64,000 bases of DNA from Paenibacillus sp. PvR098 (GTDB lineage: Bacteria > Bacillota > Bacilli > Paenibacillales > NBRC-103111). Below, piece after piece: positions 49,816 through 57,925 of the stretch; the stretch's first letter is position 1; each line of letters starts with the position of its first letter. The notes under the pieces were generated by a model. It made no database searches and was not told the DNA's origin. It was given only the letters and a program-made list of their open reading frames with translations. The DNA is taken from positions 4,024,501 through 4,088,500 of the forward strand of contig NZ_JAFIBU010000001.1 of the NCBI RefSeq assembly GCF_017833255.1, read 5' to 3'. The position numbers and the translations under genes were made by a program.

Positions 49816-51507
49816 ATGGCAAGGCTTCCTATGGGATTGAAGCTCGGAGACGTACTGGCGGGACGCTACAGGATTGCGGCGCAGCTCGGAAGAGGAGGAA
49901 TGAGCAGCGTATTTTTGGCGGATGATTTAAAGTTGAAGGGAAAACGCTGGGCGGTGAAGGAGACGTATGTGGGCGATGGAGCCGCTCATGGAAGTGACGA
50001 AGTGGAAACTGAAGCAGCCAAGAGGAGGCACATTCTGTTATCGGAAGCGGAGACCATGAGCCGACTCAGCCACCCGAACCTGCCGGATATCGTGGATTAT
50101 GTTCCGCTTACCCGACATGGCTTCCTCTATCTGGTGATGGATTATATCGAGGGAGAAACTCTGCTGCAGCGTTTTGAAAGGCAGGGAAAGCGGATGACGG
50201 AGAGGCAGGTCGCCGAGCTGGCGCTGCAGCTGTGTGATCTGCTCGATTACCTGCACTCGATCCGTCCGGAGCCGATCATCCACCGGGACTTAAAGCCGTC
50301 CAATCTGATGCTGGACGCCAGCGGTCGGCTGCGGCTCATCGATTTCGGCACCGCACGAAGCTTCAAAGCGGACAAGAGTGCGGATACCGTCTGCATCGGG
50401 ACGGTCGGGTTTGCCGCTCCCGAGCAGCTGGAGGGACGGCAGAGCGACCCGCGCACCGATTTGTACGGCTTAGGGGCGCTGATGTATTTTCTGCTGACCG
50501 GCGGCGTGTACTACAGCGCTCAGCGCTCGCCCAGCGAGGCGGCGGCATTGCCTGCGGGGATCGCGCCGCTCGTGCTGCGGCTGCTGCGCGCGAGCCCTGA
50601 GAGCCGCTGCTCGAGCGCACGCGAGGCGGGTTCGGAGCTGCGCCGTTGGCTCGCGCCGGCGCGGCCCCCGGCTGGGCCCGCGGCAGTGGCGGGAGCGGCG
50701 TGGACACCGCCGCTCGTAGTAGCGGTCGGCGCGTTGTACCCCGGCGCCGGCGCAACCTTTGCCGCGCTCGCGCTCGCGCGGCTGCTGCACGATCAGGGCG
50801 TGCCGCACGCCGTGATCGAGCCGTCTACGCCGCGTGCTGAGCTGCACGCGCTGCTGCTGGCGGAAGGGCATGCGCCGCCAGGGTACCGCTGCTACAACGC
50901 TCCGGGAGGCGGCTTCGGCCAGGCCGAGGAGCGCAGATGGACGGACGGCCACACGCTGTGGCTTCCCGCGGAGCCCGAGGAACAAGCCGGGTCGCCAATA
51001 GCAGACCCGAGCTACTGGTTCAAGCTGTTCCATGCCATCCGCCGCCCTGTGCTGATCGCCGACATTGGCGCTCAGTGGGAGCATCCTACTGTTAAGCAGC
51101 TGCTTGAGGTAGCGACGGATATCGTGTACATCGCCGATCCGTTCGTGCACAAGCTGGAGCTTCCCGCCGTACAGCGAGTGCTTAGACAGGTGCAGGCTTG
51201 GGTCGGACCGGGCCGACGGCTGCACTGCTTTGCCAACAAATGCCCGCGCAAAGCCGAGGCCTGGCTCCGCTTATTGCCCCAGCGTCCGATATGCGTGCTG
51301 CCTGCTCTGGATATCGCCGTCCTTGCTGCTGCTGAATGGAACGGCCGTCTGCCGCACGATGCGCCGCCCGTTCGGAGGACGCTTCGTGAGTCGATGCAGC
51401 CATGGATAAACAACCTGCTGCCGTCCGAAGCGAGCCCGTCCGGCGGAGGAGGCGGTAAGCTGCTGCGGCTTTTTCAAAGGAGTCATCAAGGGAGGAAATA
51501 TAGATGA
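49816..51507 (+). CDS. Hanks-type Ser/Thr kinase fused to a degenerate MinD/ParA-like domain
   Basis: This 563-residue protein has a kinase domain (about 15-280): G-loop GRGGMSS at 25-31, K48, HRD at 156-158, DFG at 176-178, APE at 201-203, so it should be active. A Pro/Ala-rich linker (280-298) leads to a C-terminal domain (299-563) that begins PPLVVAVGALYPGAGATF, a Walker-A-like loop lacking the usual Lys, and resembles the MinD/CpaE fold. A start at 49771 exists, but AAGGTGG precedes ATG 49816. It overlaps the CpaB-like gene (ATGA). It probably regulates the Tad-like machinery by phosphorylation; target unknown. Confidence 0.85.
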   Translation: MARLPMGLKLGDVLAGRYRIAAQLGRGGMSSVFLADDLKLKGKRWAVKETYVGDGAAHGSDEVETEAAKRRHILLSEAETMSRLSHPNLPDIVDYVPLTRHGFLYLVMDYIEGETLLQRFERQGKRMTERQVAELALQLCDLLDYLHSIRPEPIIHRDLKPSNLMLDASGRLRLIDFGTARSFKADKSADTVCIGTVGFAAPEQLEGRQSDPRTDLYGLGALMYFLLTGGVYYSAQRSPSEAAALPAGIAPLVLRLLRASPESRCSSAREAGSELRRWLAPARPPAGPAAVAGAAWTPPLVVAVGALYPGAGATFAALALARLLHDQGVPHAVIEPSTPRAELHALLLAEGHAPPGYRCYNAPGGGFGQAEERRWTDGHTLWLPAEPEEQAGSPIADPSYWFKLFHAIRRPVLIADIGAQWEHPTVKQLLEVATDIVYIADPFVHKLELPAVQRVLRQVQAWVGPGRRLHCFANKCPRKAEAWLRLLPQRPICVLPALDIAVLAAAEWNGRLPHDAPPVRRTLRESMQPWINNLLPSEASPSGGGGGKLLRLFQRSHQGRKYR

Positions 51508-52400
51508 AAAGAGCTTGGGTCGTCGCTCTGCTGGGCTGTCTGTTGATGGCCGGATCGGTTGCGGGGTATTGGCAGTTCATGAAGCATACGCAGTTTCAGG
51601 TCGCCACCATGGAGACCGTCAAGCCGGTGCGCATGCTGCACAGCGGCGAGGTGATTGAAGCATCCATGCTGCGTAGAGCTATCATTCCGGTTGCGGCGCA
51701 CCATCCGGAGGCCGTAACGGATGCCGGTTCGCTGATCGGTCAAACGGTGTTGGTTCCCATAGCGGACAACGAGGAGCTGGTCCTCTGGAAGCTGTCGGAC
51801 CGCCGTCTGGTACCGAAGGAAGGCGAACGGTATTTCAGCTTCAAAACGGATGCGGCTGCGAATGTGGGCAATATGGTTCGGAAGGGCGACCGTGTGGACG
51901 TTTGGGTGGAGTTTGAAGCCCCGAAGCTGATCAAGACCGCTTCAGGTGCCGTATGGAGCGTCGGTGCGGTTAAAGTCATTGAGCAGCTCCCGGTCACCGG
52001 TGTGAAAACGCCTGAAGGACCGGAGGTGACCGATGCTTCAACAGTGGAAGCGGTCGTGCAATCGAACCGTCAGCAGCTCCAGAATACCCGGTCCAAGCCG
52101 AACGGAAAGCCGGAGCTAAACACCTATCTCATGAACGATGAAGTGTATGAGGCATTTGTGCTGGGGAGTATTGCCGGCAGGATCAAGCTGGCTTTGCCCG
52201 ATCTGACCGAGCCTGGTTCAGACTCAGGGGCCGTCACGGGACTGTTTCGCGAACTGAAGGCAGCCGATGCTTTTACCCAAACGAAAGAACAAATTCAAGT
52301 CAGAGGTGAGCTCGATCAAAGGCAGGTCAGTGGTAATGGAAACATTGAAACAAGCTTAGAAACAAGCTTAGAAACCAAGGAGGTGCAGCCTTCATCATGA
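51504..52400 (+). CDS. CpaB/RcpC-like SAF-domain protein
   Basis: This 298-residue protein has an N-terminal membrane helix (about 5-25), followed by an SAF-like domain (MLHSGEVIEASMLRRAIIP near 45-63, then IGQTVLVPIADNEEL) typical of Tad/Flp pilus CpaB proteins. The C-terminus has a short repeat (ETSLETSLETK). It starts within the kinase stop (ATGA) and its stop overlaps the CpaE-like gene the same way, so the three genes are coupled. In Tad systems CpaB sits at the outer face of the secretion channel; its role in a Gram-positive version is less clear. Confidence 0.8.
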   Translation: MKRAWVVALLGCLLMAGSVAGYWQFMKHTQFQVATMETVKPVRMLHSGEVIEASMLRRAIIPVAAHHPEAVTDAGSLIGQTVLVPIADNEELVLWKLSDRRLVPKEGERYFSFKTDAAANVGNMVRKGDRVDVWVEFEAPKLIKTASGAVWSVGAVKVIEQLPVTGVKTPEGPEVTDASTVEAVVQSNRQQLQNTRSKPNGKPELNTYLMNDEVYEAFVLGSIAGRIKLALPDLTEPGSDSGAVTGLFRELKAADAFTQTKEQIQVRGELDQRQVSGNGNIETSLETSLETKEVQPSS

Positions 52401-53635
52401 CCAAGCTATTACTTGTTCACCCAGAGACGGATGCGGCAGATCGTCTGAGCGCCATGCTGGGAAGCGTTCGCGGATATGATATTTGCCATACGAGAAACAG
52501 GGATCTGTTTTTTTCACGAATGGAAGAGCCATTCGATATCGTGCTCGTGCATGCGGGATTATTATACGACTTGTATCCGTGGGAATGGATGCAGGCGCTG
52601 CGCAGAAATCAGCCGCAGGCACGGGTAACCCTTGCGCTTGACGCATCGGTTTATGATTCATTTCTGCTCGAGACGATCAGCCGAATGGCCGACCTGTTTC
52701 ATTTTAGAACCGTTCCGGTCGGTCTTACCGATGACGAGATGCTTGAAGCGTTTGCCGCTCAAGTGAATCGTCGTCAATCGGACAATCCCGCTCACCGGGG
52801 AGGATCGCTCACCGCTATATGGTCTGCGGCGAGCAAAGACGGCGCTACGACGATTGCCGTGAGCACTGCACTCTCTTTGGCCGCTTCGAGTGGGATGACT
52901 ATTGGTCTCATCGATGGCAACCTGCATAATCCCGAGATTCGCTCCTTCTTGAATCTGACCGATCCTAACTATAGCGGATTCAAGCTGCGGTCAAAGCTGC
53001 AAACTCAGACGCTTACCCCGGGCGATTTAGTCGATGCGTGCGTATCGTACCGAAAAATCTCGAATCTTCATATCTTAACCGGTTCCCGGCGGCGTGACAC
53101 GGCTCTGGATGTGACTCCGGAAATGATGATTCATCTGCTGCACACTTGCAGAGCGGCTTTTGATATCACCATCGTTGATTTGAATTCCTATCCGGACAAC
53201 GCGGCAACTATTTGTACGGTGCGCGAGGCTGACCATCGCTGGCTTGTCGCCCAGAACAATTACGCATCGTTTCAAATGAGCTGGGGGGAATGGTACGAAT
53301 GCTATTGGAAGTATGCCGGACTCACTCCTAAGGATATTTCACTTATTATGAACCGTACCATGGCTGAAGATAAGCCCGAGCGAATCGCGGAGCTTCTCCG
53401 TATGCCGCTTGCGGCGGCAGTGCCGAATATCCAGGGCGGGCTCGGCCGCAAAGCGGTTCATGAAGGAATTCCCCTTTATCAGACCTCGGGAACGGATAGC
53501 TTCACAGAACAAATCGACGGCCTAGCTGCGCAGCTTGCTCCCAAGGATGAACGAATCGGGGCTGGAGCACCTGCGGCAGCAGCGGTACGCCGCAGAGGGG
53601 GCTTTCTGCAGCGGTGGACCGCGCTGTTTGGATAA
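52397..53635 (+). CDS. CpaE/TadZ-like ATPase
   Basis: This 412-residue protein has a receiver-like N-terminus (about 1-125, MTKLLLVHPETDAADRLSAML) and a MinD/ParA-like domain from about 135 with the CpaE-type P-loop variant SAASKDGATTIAVSTALSLA near 144-163. CpaE/TadZ proteins position the Tad pilus machine at the pole. Start and stop overlaps support coupling to its neighbours; the stop is 14 bp before cpaF. Confidence 0.86.
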   Translation: MTKLLLVHPETDAADRLSAMLGSVRGYDICHTRNRDLFFSRMEEPFDIVLVHAGLLYDLYPWEWMQALRRNQPQARVTLALDASVYDSFLLETISRMADLFHFRTVPVGLTDDEMLEAFAAQVNRRQSDNPAHRGGSLTAIWSAASKDGATTIAVSTALSLAASSGMTIGLIDGNLHNPEIRSFLNLTDPNYSGFKLRSKLQTQTLTPGDLVDACVSYRKISNLHILTGSRRRDTALDVTPEMMIHLLHTCRAAFDITIVDLNSYPDNAATICTVREADHRWLVAQNNYASFQMSWGEWYECYWKYAGLTPKDISLIMNRTMAEDKPERIAELLRMPLAAAVPNIQGGLGRKAVHEGIPLYQTSGTDSFTEQIDGLAAQLAPKDERIGAGAPAAAAVRRRGGFLQRWTALFG

Positions 53636-53649
53636 GGAGGGGGACTTTT

Positions 53650-55068
53650 ATGGCACCGATCGAAAGGTTATCGCCTTCCATTCAGCCAAGAATCCGTTTT
53701 GATGCGGGACAGTATCTTAAAGACATGATGCAGGCGAAGCAGACCCAGAGCCGGATGGCAGTCCTGCCGTCTCAAACGGAACACCGAATGACGCTCCGGG
53801 AAGCTTCCAAACTGGTTTACGAGCATTTGACGGAACGGTCTAAGAAGGATCAGGCGCTGTATGAAGACATTTTACAGGCTGGACTTGGGGATCCAGTGGC
53901 CGGGGCGAGAATGAAGGCGGTCATTGATATCCTCTTAATGGAATACCGGATCGATATGGACCCAGACACGCTGATTTTCCCTTTATCCCCGACGGAATGC
54001 GTATTTGCCGAAACGTGCGGCGCCGGATTGATTGAGGATCTGTATCGTCTGCCGGATGTGGAGGAGATACAGGTGATCGGCTGCGACATTTTTCTGCTGC
54101 GAGGGGGAGAGATGACCCGGCACCACCGGAAATTCGCGTCCCTTGCAGATGTGCTGCTTCTGCAAGACCGCCTGTCGCTTTGCGGCAAAAAGCCGATCAA
54201 CCAAAGGCAGCCTTTCATCCAATCGTATATGTGGAATCGCTCTCGTCTTGTCATGACTCGTCCGCCGTATTCGGACGTTCCGAGTATCCATATTCGCAAC
54301 TTCATTGTGAAGGACGTGACACTTGGGCATCTTGTGGAGCTTCAAACGATCGATGAACGGATGGCTCGGCTGCTTCAGCTCTTGGTACGCTATCATGCGA
54401 GCTTTTTGATCGGCGGGGGGACAGCAACGGGCAAGACGACGTTCCTGTTTGCGTTGGCGCAGGAAATTCCCGAGAATGAACGGATCCGGACGCTGGAGAA
54501 AGAGTTCGAGGTTGCTCTGCGAGATCGGCTGCGTGGTACCCGGAACATTCTTGCCGTGCGGGAAGTGGAGGAAATCGGCCTTACGATGGAAGAATCGTTC
54601 AAGCCGCTGCTTGTCATGAGCCCCCATTGGGTTATTGTCGGCGAAGCCAAAGGGTCAGAGGTGTCGCAGATGGTGCAGGGCGCTTTAAGGGGCCACGACA
54701 TGATGGGTACAATGCACACCAAATACCGCGAATCGTTCATCAGCGATGTGGTAGACATGATAAAGCAGGATGGGCGGCAGCACGATCATAAAGATGCCGT
54801 TCGCCGTGCAGCCAGGGCTTTTAACATAGTTGTTTTCCTGCGTCTGATTCGGTGGAACGGGAAGCATGTGCGCATAGCCACGGAGATCACAGAACTGTCC
54901 GTGGATGAGCAACACGAGGTACGTATCCGCCCTTTGGTCGAGTGGGATTATCAGCGGAACCACTGGCGCTTCACCGGTCAACCGCTCAGCAAACCTTTAA
55001 TAGATCATCTGGTAGCAAATGGAGCGAATCCGGACGAATTTCGCGAACTGGGAGTGTGGGGAGAGTGA
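53650..55068 (+). CDS. cpaF: CpaF/TadA-type secretion ATPase
   Basis: This 472-residue protein has an N-terminal helical region (about 1-110) and a GspE/VirB11-like ATPase domain with Walker A GGGTATGKTTF near 254-264, a Glu/Asp box and Walker B VIVGEAKGSEV near 329. It drives pilus assembly or secretion at the cytoplasmic membrane. An in-frame ATG at 53614 is less likely because AAGGAGGGGG lies 6 bp before ATG 53650. Its stop overlaps the TadB-like start (GTGA). Confidence 0.93.
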   Translation: MAPIERLSPSIQPRIRFDAGQYLKDMMQAKQTQSRMAVLPSQTEHRMTLREASKLVYEHLTERSKKDQALYEDILQAGLGDPVAGARMKAVIDILLMEYRIDMDPDTLIFPLSPTECVFAETCGAGLIEDLYRLPDVEEIQVIGCDIFLLRGGEMTRHHRKFASLADVLLLQDRLSLCGKKPINQRQPFIQSYMWNRSRLVMTRPPYSDVPSIHIRNFIVKDVTLGHLVELQTIDERMARLLQLLVRYHASFLIGGGTATGKTTFLFALAQEIPENERIRTLEKEFEVALRDRLRGTRNILAVREVEEIGLTMEESFKPLLVMSPHWVIVGEAKGSEVSQMVQGALRGHDMMGTMHTKYRESFISDVVDMIKQDGRQHDHKDAVRRAARAFNIVVFLRLIRWNGKHVRIATEITELSVDEQHEVRIRPLVEWDYQRNHWRFTGQPLSKPLIDHLVANGANPDEFRELGVWGE

Positions 55069-56051
55069 GCGTATCTGCTGAGCTGATGCATGGCAGTCTG
55101 AAAGGCTTATTGCTCGGAGGCTGGGCCGCCGGTTCGTTTCTGCTGCTTGTTCTTTTGTTAAGAACGCTCAACGCGGTGCTGGTACGGAGAAAAAGATTCC
55201 GCTCGTTCGGCATACACGACTCCCGCAGGGGGACGCTAGCTTCCATCGCTCAGCTGAAGCCGGTAAAGCATTTGGCTGACGAAATGGAAGTAGCCGACAT
55301 GAAAATCGGCGTAGAGATCGTCCTGGCCTTCATGCTCCTGCTGGCGCTTACCGGATTCTTCGGATCGGATGCCGCCATGGGATTGCTGCAGCAGAGATAC
55401 GCTTATGGGGGTATAAGTGCACCCGACTACCATGTATGGTCGCTGAGTGGGGCAGTCGCAATATTGATCGGGTCGCTGCCTTATTTTTACGTCCGGTTTC
55501 GGGTGCAGCGTAAGCGACACCGGATTGCGTTTCGTATGATCATGCTGGTCCAGAATCTGATCGGTCACTACCGACCCAGCCTTACGCTTGCCGACGTCAT
55601 CGTCAAGTCGTCCCGAACGATGCCTGATGAAGTGAAAAGCGAGTGGAGGCGGCTTGAGCTAGCACTGCACATGAAATCGGTAGATGAGGCGCTGTACGAA
55701 TTCGCGAGGCGAGTTCAAAGCGTATGGGCCGACGACTTGGCCGATCTTCTATTGATCGGAGTCCATTACGGTACGGACATGACGGAGTCGCTGCATCATC
55801 TGGTCAGCCGAATGCAAACGGCCAAACGCAACGAGGAAAACCGGCTGGCCATGATTACGGTGTATCGGCTCGGGACCTCGTTTATGATCGGTTTCGCCTT
55901 TTTCGTGGTAGGATTCAACATTTATGCTGATGCAGCGAACTACAGCCATTATTTTCTTGATTCCGGCGGTAGAACGCTGCTGATCGTCTCTTTTGCCGTC
56001 ATGTTCGTATCCATGCTGCTCGTGGTTCGGTCGGGACGGAAGGCTTTTTAA
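55065..56051 (+). CDS. TadB-like secretion membrane protein
   Basis: This 328-residue protein has membrane helices near residues 10-30, 85-100, 125-140, 280-300 and 305-325 and a cytoplasmic GspF-like helical domain between. It is the first of two platform proteins that flank the ATPase, as in Tad and type II secretion systems. The best start is GTG 55065, overlapping the cpaF stop; the frame is open further upstream, but there it would overlap cpaF. It has no clear ribosome site, which fits coupled translation. Confidence 0.78.
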   Translation: MSVSAELMHGSLKGLLLGGWAAGSFLLLVLLLRTLNAVLVRRKRFRSFGIHDSRRGTLASIAQLKPVKHLADEMEVADMKIGVEIVLAFMLLLALTGFFGSDAAMGLLQQRYAYGGISAPDYHVWSLSGAVAILIGSLPYFYVRFRVQRKRHRIAFRMIMLVQNLIGHYRPSLTLADVIVKSSRTMPDEVKSEWRRLELALHMKSVDEALYEFARRVQSVWADDLADLLLIGVHYGTDMTESLHHLVSRMQTAKRNEENRLAMITVYRLGTSFMIGFAFFVVGFNIYADAANYSHYFLDSGGRTLLIVSFAVMFVSMLLVVRSGRKAF

Positions 56052-56065
56052 CGGAGGATAGCGGA

Positions 56066-56995
56066 ATGCTCGGTGTATTTTGGAACGTGTGGATGGTGTC
56101 TCATCAAGCTGTATTTATAGGTATGTTTACGGGCGGCAGCGCCTTGCTCTGGTTTTCACTTCTAGGACGGCTGCGCATGGGCCTGGGGCGTGCAAGCCGG
56201 TTAGCTCTTATGCTGGAGCGGATGAAGAAAAGGGAACGGGATTTCCTCTCGATGGAAAAAGAGCTTGAGACGCTGAGTCCTAAGGCGCGTGCTTTTGCGG
56301 AAAAAGCTCGTCTCGCAGGTCTTCCGTCCGATTGGGGCTACTATCGGTTTCAGATTTTACGTTCAGGGATGGCTCTGTCGCTTTTATCGTTAGGCTTTGT
56401 TGCGCAGGTGGCGAATCTGGAAGGGTTGTACAGCCTGTCCGCTGGATCTTGGATATGGATTACGCTCAAGGGTGGCATCTGCGTTGCGGTGGGTTGGTGG
56501 ATGCCTCTGCTGTTTGTGCACGCGGTGGCAAGCCAAAGGAAGGGTGAGTATTTGATGGAAATCGCGAAGCTGGCTGAACGTCTCTCGGTATGCGTGAGCG
56601 AGAAAGCGGATATTCGCGATATGCTGATCCGCGCGGGAAGGCCATTGAAGCTGCTGAGCCCGCACCTTCAGGAACTGACGATCAATTGGGGCAGGGATCG
56701 GCGCGCCGCCATCTGGAGATTTAAGGAGGCTGTAGGTATTTCCGAAGTGTTTCCGCTGGTCAATGCGCTGGAAGCGATCAGCCAGGCTGATGCCAAGGAA
56801 GTAGCCCAGGTGCTCAAGGAGCAAACCGAGAGCATTGAAACGACGCTGGCGGCCGAGATCAACCGGAGAATCGAGAACGCGCCTGTCTGGATCAGCTTTT
56901 ATATCATGATTCCCTTCGGCATGATTGTGCTTCTGTTTTTGTACCCGTGGGTGATTACCATCTCCAAGCAGCTCATGACAAGCTTTCAGGGATAA
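56066..56995 (+). CDS. TadC-like secretion membrane protein
   Basis: This 309-residue protein has three to four membrane segments (near 8-28, 100-115, 130-150, 280-300) and a central helical domain with GspF-like features (KEVAQVLKEQTESIETTLAAEINRR region near 240-270). AACGGAGG is upstream of ATG 56066. It pairs with the TadB-like protein to form the inner-membrane platform of the Tad-like machine. Confidence 0.78.
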   Translation: MLGVFWNVWMVSHQAVFIGMFTGGSALLWFSLLGRLRMGLGRASRLALMLERMKKRERDFLSMEKELETLSPKARAFAEKARLAGLPSDWGYYRFQILRSGMALSLLSLGFVAQVANLEGLYSLSAGSWIWITLKGGICVAVGWWMPLLFVHAVASQRKGEYLMEIAKLAERLSVCVSEKADIRDMLIRAGRPLKLLSPHLQELTINWGRDRRAAIWRFKEAVGISEVFPLVNALEAISQADAKEVAQVLKEQTESIETTLAAEINRRIENAPVWISFYIMIPFGMIVLLFLYPWVITISKQLMTSFQG

Positions 56996-57027
56996 CGAAT
57001 TAATAATATAAGAGAGGATGATTTTAA

Positions 57028-57204
57028 ATGGGTAAATTGGTTATTGCTTGTCTTCTTACCGTATTGCTGGGGGGCGCTGCCATGTTTATTGCGGGAACGC
57101 AGGTAGGGCCAGCCGTTGGAACCAAGGGCACGAGTCTCAGCACGAGCATTTCGACCGCTACAGTGAATCAGGTAAGCGGTGCAGTAACGGCGACTGCGCC
57201 TTGA
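57028..57204 (+). CDS. 58-residue hydrophobic protein, possible pilin-like subunit
   Basis: This 58-residue open frame starts at ATG 57028 with AGAGAGGATG upstream. It has an N-terminal membrane helix (KLVIACLLTVLLGGAAMFIA) and a Ser/Thr/Val-rich C-terminus (TKGTSLSTSISTATVNQV). Size and position right after the platform genes fit a Flp-type pilin, but there is no clear prepilin cleavage motif (no G-x-x-x-x-E context), so the call is tentative. Its stop overlaps the next start (TTGA). Confidence 0.5.
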   Translation: MGKLVIACLLTVLLGGAAMFIAGTQVGPAVGTKGTSLSTSISTATVNQVSGAVTATAP

Positions 57205-57746
57205 AAGAGCTGCTGAGCCGGGAGGAGGGCAGCGCGCATTTACTGCTGTTCGCTCTTTTCGGCATCATAGCGGCTGTGATCCTCTGGGTTACGGCATTTA
57301 ACTGGATGATGCAAACGCACAGCCAAAGCAAAACGAAACCGCTGCTAGACCGTATAACTCATGCGGCTTCTTTGAATATAGACCCAAGGGAGGCGGCCCT
57401 TGGCCGCTTGGTTTGGGACAGTGTGCGGGGGACGGACGATTTTTACAAGTATTTGCGGCTGAACCTTAAGCTTGGACCGGATTTGACTCCTTTACCGGGA
57501 AGCCATCTGAAGGAAGCCCCGATCATTCATCACTTGGAGCATGTGACCAGTCCAACGTATCCTCATGTGCTGAGCCGGACTATCACTGTCCACAGCGCCA
57601 CCGACAGACAAACGACCCGAAGCGTAAACGTCACCATTTACGGACCGTCCATTGTCGCCATCGTGGAAGTGAACCGTTCCCTTTTGGGCCAGCAGCACAG
57701 CGAACCGATCGTCCTCAGCAGTGTGGCAAGTGTGAGATTTCGTTAG
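57201..57746 (+). CDS. TadE/TadG-like pseudopilin
   Basis: This 181-residue protein starts at TTG 57201, overlapping the stop of the 58-aa gene. Its N-terminus (LKELLSREEGSAHLLLFALFGIIAAVILWV) has the charged-then-hydrophobic pattern of TadE/G pseudopilins, with one membrane helix near 15-40. The rest is soluble, with beta-strand-rich character (YPHVLSRTITVHSATDRQTT, VNVTIYGPSIVAIVEVNRS). No ribosome site is visible, suggesting coupling. It ends the Tad-like gene series. Confidence 0.65.
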   Translation: MKELLSREEGSAHLLLFALFGIIAAVILWVTAFNWMMQTHSQSKTKPLLDRITHAASLNIDPREAALGRLVWDSVRGTDDFYKYLRLNLKLGPDLTPLPGSHLKEAPIIHHLEHVTSPTYPHVLSRTITVHSATDRQTTRSVNVTIYGPSIVAIVEVNRSLLGQQHSEPIVLSSVASVRFR

Positions 57747-57820
57747 GTGGTGCCATTTGGATACGATTACCTGTAAAAAACCGGTACATAAGCTACAATA
57801 TACCTATGATTGGAAGTGGC

Positions 57821-57920
57821 TGTCCGGGAGAAAAGTCCTGACTGGTGGACGTTGGCTATACGAAAATTTTACCGATAGCTAACCCAACTTAAAGCTGCTG
57901 CGGACAACAAATTAGGGGAG
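57821..57920 (+). ncRNA. Structured leader of the SLH lipoprotein gene
   Basis: TGTCCG (57821-57826) pairs with CGGACA (57901-57906), enclosing GTCC/GGAC (57835-57838, 57847-57850) and a longer hairpin GTTGGCTAT with ATAGC...CCAAC (about 57851-57888): a three-way junction. The ribosome site AGGGGAG (57914-57920) follows directly. It does not match a riboswitch class I know. Confidence 0.45.
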
Positions 57921-57925
57921 TGTAA

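Noticed and set aside
57747..57920. c-di-GMP riboswitch before the SLH gene
   Set aside because: Expected from context (surface structure genes), but the conserved class I and class II sequence blocks are not present; reported only as an unclassified leader.
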